The notes beneath the pieces are model-generated. The model searched no databases. It saw only the letters and a list, made by a program, of their open reading frames with translations, and was not told the origin of the DNA. Positions 1 to 5,719 of a DNA stretch of 6,137 nucleotides are shown here, piece after piece; position 1 is the first letter of the stretch; every line of letters starts with the position of its first letter. The stretch is taken from the NCBI GenBank assembly GCA_947474415.1, contig CANJKD010000167.1:1-6137 (forward strand), in the 5' to 3' direction. The translations under genes and the position numbers were made by a program. Source of the DNA: Burkholderiales bacterium (GTDB taxonomy: Bacteria > Pseudomonadota > Gammaproteobacteria > Burkholderiales > Burkholderiaceae_C).

Positions 1-261
1 GAGACAGATGCCCTTGTGCTTGTCGGTGTAGTGGCTCCATTGAACCGGGTTGTGCCAGTCCTTGCTGAAGCACAGCATGCCAGCAACCCCACCCATGTGC
101 TCTTTCCACGCGTTCATCGACCATCGGAAGTTCTTATCTGACAGGTCCATGCACAGCAGTTCGTACGGGTCGTTCAGGTCAGGAATCGTTGCGATCGTCA
201 GCCTGCGACGATCGATGTTGTCGAGGCCGTAGTGAGCTGTGGTGAAGTGATACAGGCGCAT
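1..261 (-). CDS. DUF2971-family protein, N-terminal part (3' end beyond window)
   Basis: The minus strand has an open frame of 87 codons from the ATG at 261 to the left edge, without a stop. The protein begins MRLYHFTTAHYGLDNI, continues with a TIPDLNDPYELL stretch (26-37), a GMLCFSKDWHNPVQWSHY stretch (62-79) and ends at DKHKGICL. This pattern (LYHFT near the start, a DLNDP-E-L stretch, LCFS followed by P-WSHY-D-HKGICL) is characteristic of the DUF2971 family as I know it; its molecular function is unknown. About one third of a typical member is present. An in-frame ATG at 312 would add 17 residues; neither start has a good Shine-Dalgarno sequence, and I prefer 261 because the family usually starts with MxLYHFT. 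GC is about 56% (145 of 261 bases), well below the genes to the right, suggesting a separate origin. It is probably not part of the nar operon. Confidence 0.8.
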   Translation of the reverse strand, partial: MRLYHFTTAHYGLDNIDRRRLTIATIPDLNDPYELLCMDLSDKNFRWSMNAWKEHMGGVAGMLCFSKDWHNPVQWSHYTDKHKGICL

Positions 262-315
262 GAGCGAACACTTTACCGCTTGCCGATCACTCCCCACCTG
301 CCGCAACCACATCGC

Positions 316-356
316 TCATTCGTTGGGCTCGTCGCCCTCTCGGGTGACCGGAATGA
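316..356. repeat. Compound inverted repeat upstream of the DUF2971 gene
   Basis: An inner stem, GTCGCCC with GGGTGAC (331-337 and 342-348, one G-U pair on the plus strand, 4-nt loop TCTC), is enclosed by TCATTC with GAATGA (316-321 and 351-356). The arms are asymmetrically spaced (9 and 2 nt of internal loop). It lies 55 to 95 bp before the ATG at 261. It could be a regulatory or REP-like structure, or chance; there is no second copy in the window. Confidence 0.25.
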
Positions 357-619
357 CGCTTCAAGCGTGACTCAAGTCTGCGGCAGTGACTTACCGCAAT
401 CGCTGCACTACGGTCGTTCAGACCAGGGACGCCAAGCAGATCGTCGAGCACGGTCGCCAACAAAGCGATCAGATTGGCCTCCCCTGGCGCCCTGCCCTCG
501 TCGCCCGCCTCACTCAAACGTGAACGCGTTCTCTCGCACTTGATTGCCCGCCGAATGGCCGGGCGAGCCTGCTCGCTGCGCGGGTCTCGAACGTCATGCA
601 TCCACCGCGTTTTCTCGCT

Positions 620-641
620 CGCCGCGCCTTCATGGGCGGCG
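620..641 (-). terminator. Possible weak terminator hairpin after the nitronate monooxygenase gene
   Basis: On the minus strand, CGCCGC pairs with GCGGCG (6 bp, 10-nt loop), starting 5 nt after the stop codon at 647. The position fits a terminator. However, the following bases are AGCGAGAAAACG with no U-run, so it may be Rho-dependent or have no function. Confidence 0.2.
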
Positions 642-646
642 CTGTC

Positions 647-1897
647 TCAGACCTGTGGGCAGGCCACCGCCTCACGCGACGTCAGCAGCCGCGCCATCAA
701 GTCGCCTACGCTGACGATCCGGTCACCGAACGGCAACTCCCCGACGCCCCGAAAGAACAGCCCCTTCTTCACATCGCCCCGCAAGGCCGCAGCCAACTGC
801 GTGTCGATGCAGAACTGGCCCCAGCCGGGCAGGCCGTCGCGCAGGCCGCATTGGGCCAGGCAGTCGAAAGCCAGCGTGCAGCGCGGCTTCACGTGCACCA
901 CGCTTTGCAGCTTGGGTTCGGCCTTCAGGTAGTTCTTCAGCCACGTCGTGGCCACCGCGCGCGCCGGCAGGCCGGCAACGCTGGTGAACTCGACCATGTC
1001 TTCGTCGCGCGCCTGCGCCAGCACGCGCTTGAACTCGTCGTGCGCGTCGCCCTCGATGGTCACGGCGAACGGCGTGCCCATCTGCACCCCGGCGGCGCCG
1101 AGCGCCTGCACGCGGGCGATGTCTTCGAGGCTGCGGATGCCGCCGGCGGCGATCAACGGCACCTGGCCTTCAATGCCCGCGTTGCGCAGGAATTCGAGCG
1201 CCTGCGGAATGACGTTCTCGAAGTCGAAGCGCGGGTCGTTCAGGTCGGCGATCTTGGCTGCGCCGAGGTGGCCGCCGGCCAGGCGCGGGTGCTCGATGAC
1301 GATGGCATCGGGCAGGCGCTTCTTGCGTTCCCATTTGCGCACCAGCAACTGCACGCCGCGCGCATCGGACAAGATCGGCACGAGCAGCGCCTTCAGGTGA
1401 TCCTTGGCGAGCTCGGGCAGGTCGAGCGGCAGGCCGGCACCGACCACCACGGCATCGATGCCGCACTCGAGCGCACGCGTCACCGACGGGCCGTATTCGC
1501 TCACCGCGCGCATCACGTTGATGGCGAGCAGGCCATGACCACCGGCCAGCTCGCGCGCGGCGCGAATCTCGCGCTCCAGCGCTTCGAGGTTGGCCTCGTT
1601 GATGGCCTCCTTGGCGGCCTGGGCGGCGGCCGCGCCGGGTGGCAAATGATGCGTGCGCTCCATCAGGTCGGGGTGCAGGCGGCGCAGGTCGACCGACGAG
1701 ATCGTGCCCATGCCGCCGAGCGACGCCACCGTGCCGGCCAAGCGGTGCGCAGACACACCCACGCCCATGCCACCCTGCACGATCGGCAGCAATGTGCTGC
1801 CGCCCAGCTGCATCGGTGCGAGCTGGCCGGCGCGCAGCAAGGCCATCAACTCGGCGGCGAGGTCGGACGGGGCTGTGGCGAGGGTCGGATCGGTCAT
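647..1897 (-). CDS. Nitronate monooxygenase / 2-nitropropane dioxygenase-family FMN enzyme
   Basis: This is a 416-aa TIM-barrel flavoprotein of the nitronate monooxygenase (2-nitropropane dioxygenase) family, whose characterised members oxidise alkyl nitronates with O2 using FMN, yielding carbonyl compounds and nitrite. Family marks are LLPIVQGGMGVGVS (36-49) near the N-terminus with GGMGTISS (61-68) after it, GIDAVVVGAGLP (146-157), HPRLAGGHLGA (203-213) whose AGGH holds the conserved histidine, and PLIAAGGIRS (247-256) with GAAGVQMGTPF (267-277) in the phosphate-binding region. After the barrel there is a roughly 80-residue C-terminal segment with Cys340, 346, 350 and 363 and a GDVKKGLFFRG stretch. 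The ATG at 1897 is chosen because conserved sequence begins soon after it; a longer frame opens at a TTG at 2008, overlapping the dehydrogenase stop, but its extra 37 residues look non-coding. No Shine-Dalgarno sequence is seen. Many family members have untested substrates, so the reaction is tentative. Confidence 0.88.
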   Translation of the reverse strand: MTDPTLATAPSDLAAELMALLRAGQLAPMQLGGSTLLPIVQGGMGVGVSAHRLAGTVASLGGMGTISSVDLRRLHPDLMERTHHLPPGAAAAQAAKEAINEANLEALEREIRAARELAGGHGLLAINVMRAVSEYGPSVTRALECGIDAVVVGAGLPLDLPELAKDHLKALLVPILSDARGVQLLVRKWERKKRLPDAIVIEHPRLAGGHLGAAKIADLNDPRFDFENVIPQALEFLRNAGIEGQVPLIAAGGIRSLEDIARVQALGAAGVQMGTPFAVTIEGDAHDEFKRVLAQARDEDMVEFTSVAGLPARAVATTWLKNYLKAEPKLQSVVHVKPRCTLAFDCLAQCGLRDGLPGWGQFCIDTQLAAALRGDVKKGLFFRGVGELPFGDRIVSVGDLMARLLTSREAVACPQV

Positions 1898-2004
1898 GGA
1901 GTCGCGGCAACACGCAGGCAAGCCGCGTGGATTGCAACCCGCGCACAGTAGCGTCGCGCGAGGCGCAGGGCTTTGATGGGTGTCAAGCTGCGGCCTGACT
2001 TCGT

Positions 2005-3294
2005 TCAATGCATCACGTCATCCGGGTGCGGCGGCATCCAGCGTTGCAGGTAGGCGCTGGTCGAGCCGGCGTTTGCCTTGGCGCGCGCCAGCTCGGCACG
2101 CGCGACAGTGCGCAGGTGCACTTCGTCCGGCCCGTCGAGAAAGCGCATCGCGCGGCCCCAGCTCCAGAGTTGCGCGAGCGGCGTGTCGGGCGTCAACCCC
2201 ATCGCGCCGAAGACCTGCATCGCGCGGTCGAGCACGCGCGTCTGCAACTGCGCGGCGACGAGCTTGATGGCGGCCACATCGACACGCGCCGCAGCGTTGC
2301 CCTGCGTGTCCATCTTCCACGCGGCGTGCAGCACGAGCAGGCGCGCCTGGTCGATCTCGACGCGGCTGTGGGCGATCCAGTCCTGCACATTGGCGAAGTC
2401 GCCCATCGCGTGGCCGAAGGCACGCCGCTCCAGCGCGCGTGCGCTCATCAGCTCCAGCGCGAGTTCGCACTGGCCGATGCTGCGCATGCAGTGGTGCACG
2501 CGGCCCGGGCCGAGCCGCGCCTGCGCCAGCGCGAAGCCGGCACCTTCATCGCCGAGGCGGTTCGCGGCTGGCACGCGCACGTCGCGGAACAGCAGTTCGC
2601 AATGGCCGTCGATGGCCTGCTGCTGCATCACCGGCACGTTGCGCACGATGCTCAGGCCCGGCGTGTCCATCGGCACCAGCAGCAGCGTGTGCTTGCCGTG
2701 CGCCGATGTGCCCGAATCGCTCGAATCGTCATCGCCACTGCGGCCCATCACCACGGCGAGGCGGCAGTTCGGGTGCAGCGCGCCGGTGATGAACCACTTG
2801 CGGCCGTTGACGATGTAGTCGTCGCCATCACGGTGAATCAAGGTCGCGATGTTGGTCGGGTCGGACGAGGCTACGTCGGGCTCGCTCATCGCGAAGCACG
2901 AGCGCATCTCGCCAATGAGCAGCGGGGTCAGCCAGCGCCCGGCCTGGTCGGGCGTGGCGAAGCGGTGCAGCAACTCGATGTTGCCGGTGTCGGGCGCGTT
3001 GCAGTTGAACACTTCCGAGGCCCAGGCCACGCGGCCCATGACCTCGGCGAGCGGCGCGTATTCGAGGTTGGTCAGGCGCGTCCCAGGCTCGTTGCTGCGC
3101 AGCCCCGGCAGGAACAGGTTCCACAGGCCGAGCGCCCTGGCCTGCTGCTTCAGCGGCTCGATCACGTCGAGCGGGTAGACGCCGGCCGCCGCATAGCGCA
3201 GCCACTGCGCGTTCGCGGGCAGCACCAGGTCATCGAGAAAGCGCCGCAGCTGGGCTTGCAAGCCGGTGACGCGCGGTGAGTGGGCGAAGTCCAT
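2005..3294 (-). CDS. Acyl-CoA dehydrogenase, ACAD10/ACAD11-like
   Basis: This is a 429-aa FAD-dependent acyl-CoA dehydrogenase, expected to introduce an alpha-beta double bond into an acyl-CoA and pass electrons to ETF. An N-terminal helical domain covers about 1-130. The middle beta domain starts at CFAMSEPDVASSD (133-145), the classical signature, and includes NGRKWFITGA (163-172). The C-terminal helical domain has RLGPGRVHHCMR (260-271), QVFGAMGL (360-367) and LDGPDEVHLRTVARAEL (386-402). The last motif and RLGPGR.HHCMR match the ACAD10/ACAD11 subgroup. Asp387 falls where medium-chain dehydrogenases carry the catalytic Glu. An acidic Ser/Asp-rich loop (187-197) sits between two beta strands. 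The ATG at 3294 is preferred; a longer frame from a TTG at 3387 would add 31 residues that do not look like the family and would read through a hairpin. No clear Shine-Dalgarno sequence is seen. The family is secure but the substrate is unknown. Confidence 0.92.
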   Translation of the reverse strand: MDFAHSPRVTGLQAQLRRFLDDLVLPANAQWLRYAAAGVYPLDVIEPLKQQARALGLWNLFLPGLRSNEPGTRLTNLEYAPLAEVMGRVAWASEVFNCNAPDTGNIELLHRFATPDQAGRWLTPLLIGEMRSCFAMSEPDVASSDPTNIATLIHRDGDDYIVNGRKWFITGALHPNCRLAVVMGRSGDDDSSDSGTSAHGKHTLLLVPMDTPGLSIVRNVPVMQQQAIDGHCELLFRDVRVPAANRLGDEGAGFALAQARLGPGRVHHCMRSIGQCELALELMSARALERRAFGHAMGDFANVQDWIAHSRVEIDQARLLVLHAAWKMDTQGNAAARVDVAAIKLVAAQLQTRVLDRAMQVFGAMGLTPDTPLAQLWSWGRAMRFLDGPDEVHLRTVARAELARAKANAGSTSAYLQRWMPPHPDDVMH

Positions 3295-3334
3295 GGGCAG
3301 ATCGGGTGTCGTGCAGTGATCTGGTTCGCGAGGC

Positions 3335-3359
3335 GCGGAACGCAAATCCTGCGCTCCGC
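3335..3359 (-). other. Strong hairpin between isomerase and acyl-CoA dehydrogenase genes
   Basis: On the minus strand, GCGGAGCGCA and TGCGTTCCGC form a 10-bp stem around a 5-nt loop (GGATT). The only non-Watson-Crick pair is a G-U wobble on the minus-strand RNA, which becomes an A-C mismatch on the plus strand, so the structure is better as a minus-strand transcript. It begins 46 bp after the isomerase stop and ends 40 bp before the dehydrogenase ATG. No U-run follows, so it is not a textbook intrinsic terminator. It could protect the 3' end of the nar mRNA, attenuate readthrough, or be chance in GC-rich DNA. Confidence 0.4.
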
Positions 3360-3405
3360 CGTGAATTCGCGCCTTGATCGCCGACAAGCTTCGGCAGCGC
3401 GCCGG

Positions 3406-4242
3406 CTACTGCACCAGCGGCGTGTCGGCGGCGTCCAGTTCCACGCCCTCGACAACGGCGGCGCCCGCCAGCACTTGCAGGCACTGGCGCAGCGCCGTGA
3501 CATAGGTCTGTTGGCGCAACGCCATCGCGACCGCGCAGCGCACCGCATCAAAGGGCTGGGCCACGCCACCCTCGCGTTCCAGCACCTCCACCACATGCAG
3601 GCCGAAGCGGCTGTGCACCAGACGCGGCAGCACGCCGACTTCGACATGGCCGAACAGCTCGCGCGCGAACTCGGGCGAGCAGTCGGCGGGCATGAGCCAG
3701 CCGAGGTCACCCTCAGCCTCTCCGCTCGGGCAGTTCGACAGCTCGCGCGCCGCGCGGCCGAATGGGTCGGTGGCGCTGCCGCTGGCTTGGCCGTCGTGGC
3801 AGCGCACGTCGAGCAGGCAGGTTTCGGCACGGTTGCGCAGGGCCACCACGTCCATGCCCGGCGTCACGGCGAACAACACATGGCGCACGCGCACGCGCTC
3901 GCCGGTGCGGTAGCGGGCCGGGTGCGCTGCATGGTGGCGCTGGCAGGCCTCAATGGACGGGTCGGGCAACTGCAGCTTGCGTTCCAGCCATGCATCGATG
4001 GCCTCGGAGGCGGCTTCGCTGAGCACGCCGTCGCCAGGGTTCACGTCGGCCGCGTCGAGCAGGCCGCCACCGATGGCGGCCTGGCGCAGCAGCTCGGAAC
4101 AGGCGCGCTGGCGCATTTCTTCGGCAGACAACACTTCCGCCCCGCAGTTCAGTGCGACGCCGTTGATGCGTGCCACGGTGGCGGCCGTGACCTCCGGTGC
4201 GGCCTGCGCCGCCGCGCTGAAATCGACAGTTTCGACAAGCAT
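3406..4242 (-). CDS. Parvulin-type peptidyl-prolyl cis-trans isomerase (NifM/PpiC-like), nar-associated
   Basis: This is a 278-aa protein with a C-terminal parvulin (rotamase) domain, which catalyses cis-trans isomerisation of peptide bonds before proline. Visible domain marks are VRVRHVLFAV (117-126), where the histidine starts the first beta strand; GDLGWL (178-183); FARELFG (192-198); and SRFGLHVVEVLER (211-223), the typical second histidine motif. The N-terminal part (about 1-115) looks helical, as in NifM-like proteins. There is no signal peptide or membrane anchor, so the protein should be cytoplasmic, unlike PpiD or SurA. It lies 33 bp after narI on the same strand with GGAG before its ATG, so it is probably the last gene of the narGHJI transcript. 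Similar genes follow narI in some pseudomonads and betaproteobacteria, suggesting a role in folding or maturing nitrate reductase. The family assignment is strong; the nar-specific role is inferred from position. Confidence 0.88.
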   Translation of the reverse strand: MLVETVDFSAAAQAAPEVTAATVARINGVALNCGAEVLSAEEMRQRACSELLRQAAIGGGLLDAADVNPGDGVLSEAASEAIDAWLERKLQLPDPSIEACQRHHAAHPARYRTGERVRVRHVLFAVTPGMDVVALRNRAETCLLDVRCHDGQASGSATDPFGRAARELSNCPSGEAEGDLGWLMPADCSPEFARELFGHVEVGVLPRLVHSRFGLHVVEVLEREGGVAQPFDAVRCAVAMALRQQTYVTALRQCLQVLAGAAVVEGVELDAADTPLVQ

Positions 4243-4250
4243 GTAGGTTG

Positions 4251-4254
4251 CTCC
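4251..4254 (-). promoter_or_regulatory. Ribosome binding site of the nar-linked isomerase (GGAG)
   Basis: GGAG on the minus strand, within CACGGAGCAAC, lies 8 nt before the ATG at 4242 in the 33-bp gap after narI. It supports this start for the isomerase gene. Confidence 0.6.
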
Positions 4255-4275
4255 GTGAGGCTCTGAATGAGGACG

Positions 4276-5010
4276 TCAGACGCTGGCGCCAGGCTGGCGC
4301 GGCTCGTTGTGGCCGGCCGGCACGTTCAGGCGCCGGCTGCGCACGACCTGATGCGGGCGGAACAGGAAGCCGATGGTCGCGAAGCCGCTCCACACATGCA
4401 CCAGCCGGCTGAACGGAAACAGCAGGAAGATCGTCATGCCGAACACGATGTGGAACAGGTAAGGCCAGGGCAGCATGCTCAGCGCGGTGGCATCCACCGG
4501 CCGCAGCGTGACGATGCGTTGCGCCCAGTCAGCCAGGATCAGCATCACGCTGCCATCGGCATGGTGGAACGAGATCGGCAGCGTGATCAGGCCGACGACC
4601 AACTGCACCCACAGGATCACCAGCACGGCGATGTCGGTGCGGTGGCTGGTCAGGCGGATGCGTGGGTCGAAGATGCGCCGGTGCAGCAGCAGCGTCAGGC
4701 CGACGAAGCAGAACGTGCCGGCGAGGCCGCCCGCCACCACGGCCATCATCTGCTTAGTCGCCGCGCTCATGAACACGCCGTACACGCTGTGCGGCGTGAA
4801 CAGCCCGACCATGTGGCCGAAAAACAGGAACAGGATGCCGAAGTGGAACAGGTTGCTGCCCCAGCGCAGGCTGCCGGTGCGCAGCAGTTGCGACGAATCG
4901 CTCTTCCATGAGTACTGGTTCTGGTCGAAGCGGATCAGGCTGCCCATCACGAACACCGTGAAGCAGACATACGGGTAGACCTGGAACAGAAAGCCGAAGA
5001 CGCCGTTCAT
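4276..5010 (-). CDS. narI: Respiratory nitrate reductase gamma subunit NarI (diheme cytochrome b)
   Basis: NarI is the inner-membrane subunit of NarGHI. It oxidises quinol on the periplasmic side and passes electrons through two hemes b to NarH. The product is 244 aa, near the usual length of about 225-245. Hydrophobic segments consistent with five membrane spans lie at about residues 3-25, 52-72, 88-110, 126-147 and 184-204. The four histidines expected to ligate the hemes are visible at 56 and 66 (FHFGILFLFFGH) and at 187 and 205 (FHIVFGMTIFLLFPFSRLVH), the same numbering as I recall for E. coli NarI. The charged C-terminal tail after residue 218 is cytoplasmic and slightly extended. The start overlaps the narJ stop by ATGA and has AAGGAG 7 nt upstream. 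The isomerase gene follows after 33 bp. Identification is firm; spans were judged by eye. Confidence 0.97.
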   Translation of the reverse strand: MNGVFGFLFQVYPYVCFTVFVMGSLIRFDQNQYSWKSDSSQLLRTGSLRWGSNLFHFGILFLFFGHMVGLFTPHSVYGVFMSAATKQMMAVVAGGLAGTFCFVGLTLLLHRRIFDPRIRLTSHRTDIAVLVILWVQLVVGLITLPISFHHADGSVMLILADWAQRIVTLRPVDATALSMLPWPYLFHIVFGMTIFLLFPFSRLVHVWSGFATIGFLFRPHQVVRSRRLNVPAGHNEPRQPGASV

Positions 5011-5717
5011 GACGATGCTCCTTGGGGTGCCGATGGCGATGCCGCTTGGCTCTTGCGCACGATGTGCACCGGTTGCGGCTGGCCCGGCCTGGCCTGTCCC
5101 TTCGATGAACAGCCGTCGAACACCACCGGTTCGGCCCAGCTCTCGTCGATCGGCTCTTCCACTGCCGGCTTGACCGGCTGCGCCTTCTCGCCAGCCAGCT
5201 CGATCAACGCGCCCAGCACGCTGGCATAGGCGCTGCTACGGTGCTGCAACGCGGCGAAGATGGCGTTGAAGATGTGCGCCATCTCGCCGAGGAAGGCTTT
5301 GGCCTCGCGCACCGGCTGCGTGGAGACGAACTCCAGCACCGCCGGCAGGTAGTCGGGCAGCTCGCCCTCGGTCAGGATCAGGCCGGCTTTCTCGTAGGTC
5401 TGGCCCAGGTCGATCATCGCCGGGCCTCGCTCGCGCGAGTCGCCATGCACATGCTCGAACAGGTGCAGGGACGTGCCTCGGCCGCGGTCGAACAGCTCGA
5501 CATAGTCGGACTCGGCTTCGAGCGGATCGGCGCGCCGCAGCGCGTCGATCAGCGCGTCGAGTTCGTCGAGGCGCGAGGCCGACAACGCGCGCTCCGCGTG
5601 CAGCAACTCGCGCATCTCCGGCAGGTGGTTGCGCATCTGCGCATCTGGGTAGCCCAGCAGCGCCGCGAGCACGCGCAAGCTCTTCGTCATCGGACGGATG
5701 GTGTTCAACGAAAACAT
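5007..5717 (-). CDS. narJ: Nitrate reductase assembly chaperone NarJ (delta subunit)
   Basis: NarJ is a dedicated cytoplasmic chaperone. It binds the NarG N-terminus, promotes molybdenum cofactor and Fe-S insertion, and controls docking of NarGH onto NarI. It is not part of the final enzyme. The product is 236 aa, close to the usual size. Family hallmarks are LAALLGYP (17-24), DYVELFDRGRGTSLHLFEHV (71-90) followed by HGDSRERGPAM (91-101), and ELPDYLPAVLEF (119-130). The first 175 residues are predicted mostly helical. A flexible Pro/Lys-rich C-terminal tail includes EEPIDESW and EPVVFDGC (187-203), also typical of the family. The ATG at 5717 is chosen because GGAGG lies 7 nt upstream and narH stops 2 bp before it. 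A second in-frame ATG at residue 10 is less well placed. The stop overlaps the narI start by ATGA, implying translational coupling. No anomalies are seen. Confidence 0.97.
   Translation of the reverse strand: MFSLNTIRPMTKSLRVLAALLGYPDAQMRNHLPEMRELLHAERALSASRLDELDALIDALRRADPLEAESDYVELFDRGRGTSLHLFEHVHGDSRERGPAMIDLGQTYEKAGLILTEGELPDYLPAVLEFVSTQPVREAKAFLGEMAHIFNAIFAALQHRSSAYASVLGALIELAGEKAQPVKPAVEEPIDESWAEPVVFDGCSSKGQARPGQPQPVHIVRKSQAASPSAPQGASS
5018..5023 (-). promoter_or_regulatory. Ribosome binding site of narI (AAGGAG)
   Basis: AAGGAG on the minus strand lies 7 nt upstream of the narI ATG at 5010, inside the end of narJ. Together with the ATGA overlap it fixes the narI start and indicates coupled translation. 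Confidence 0.75.
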
Positions 5718-5719
5718 GC

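Larger units (their letters stand above)
262..646. other. Intergenic stretch of about 385 bp with no convincing gene
   Basis: This stretch is less GC-rich (about 60% over the lines I counted) than the metabolic genes. A 104-codon minus-strand frame runs from 601 to 287; it is Arg-rich, has no recognisable motif apart from one hydrophobic helix-like stretch (ANLIALLATVLDDLLGVPGL), and has no good ribosome binding site. I do not call it a gene, though a degraded coding remnant is possible. A compound inverted repeat lies at 316-356. No tRNA, insertion-sequence ends, or CRISPR repeats were seen. The promoter of the leftmost gene should lie here, but I cannot point to convincing -35 and -10 boxes. 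Confidence 0.5.

Noticed and set aside
568..581. Short palindrome GCGAGCCTGCTCGC in the spacer
   Set aside because: The loop would be only 2-4 nt, no U-run follows on either strand, and such short GC palindromes are common in this DNA.
1981..1986. TTGACA on the minus strand, a perfect -35 consensus, before the nitronate monooxygenase gene
   Set aside because: No acceptable -10 hexamer lies 16-18 nt downstream, so it is probably chance.
1898..2008. Extended N-terminus of the nitronate monooxygenase from a TTG at 2008 overlapping the preceding stop
   Set aside because: The extra 37 residues are Cys/Pro/Arg-rich without family resemblance, and conserved sequence starts shortly after the ATG at 1897.
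3295..3387. Extended N-terminus of the acyl-CoA dehydrogenase from a TTG at 3387
   Set aside because: The extra 31 residues do not resemble the family, they would cross the hairpin at 3335-3359, and the ATG at 3294 gives a normal family start.
596..4911. A chain of long plus-strand open frames (596-1951, 2008-3279, 3280-4266, 4267-4911) covering much of the window
   Set aside because: They run antisense to well-identified genes, are rich in His, Arg, Gln and Ala, and have no domain signatures. Such frames arise from strong G/C third-position bias in high-GC genes.
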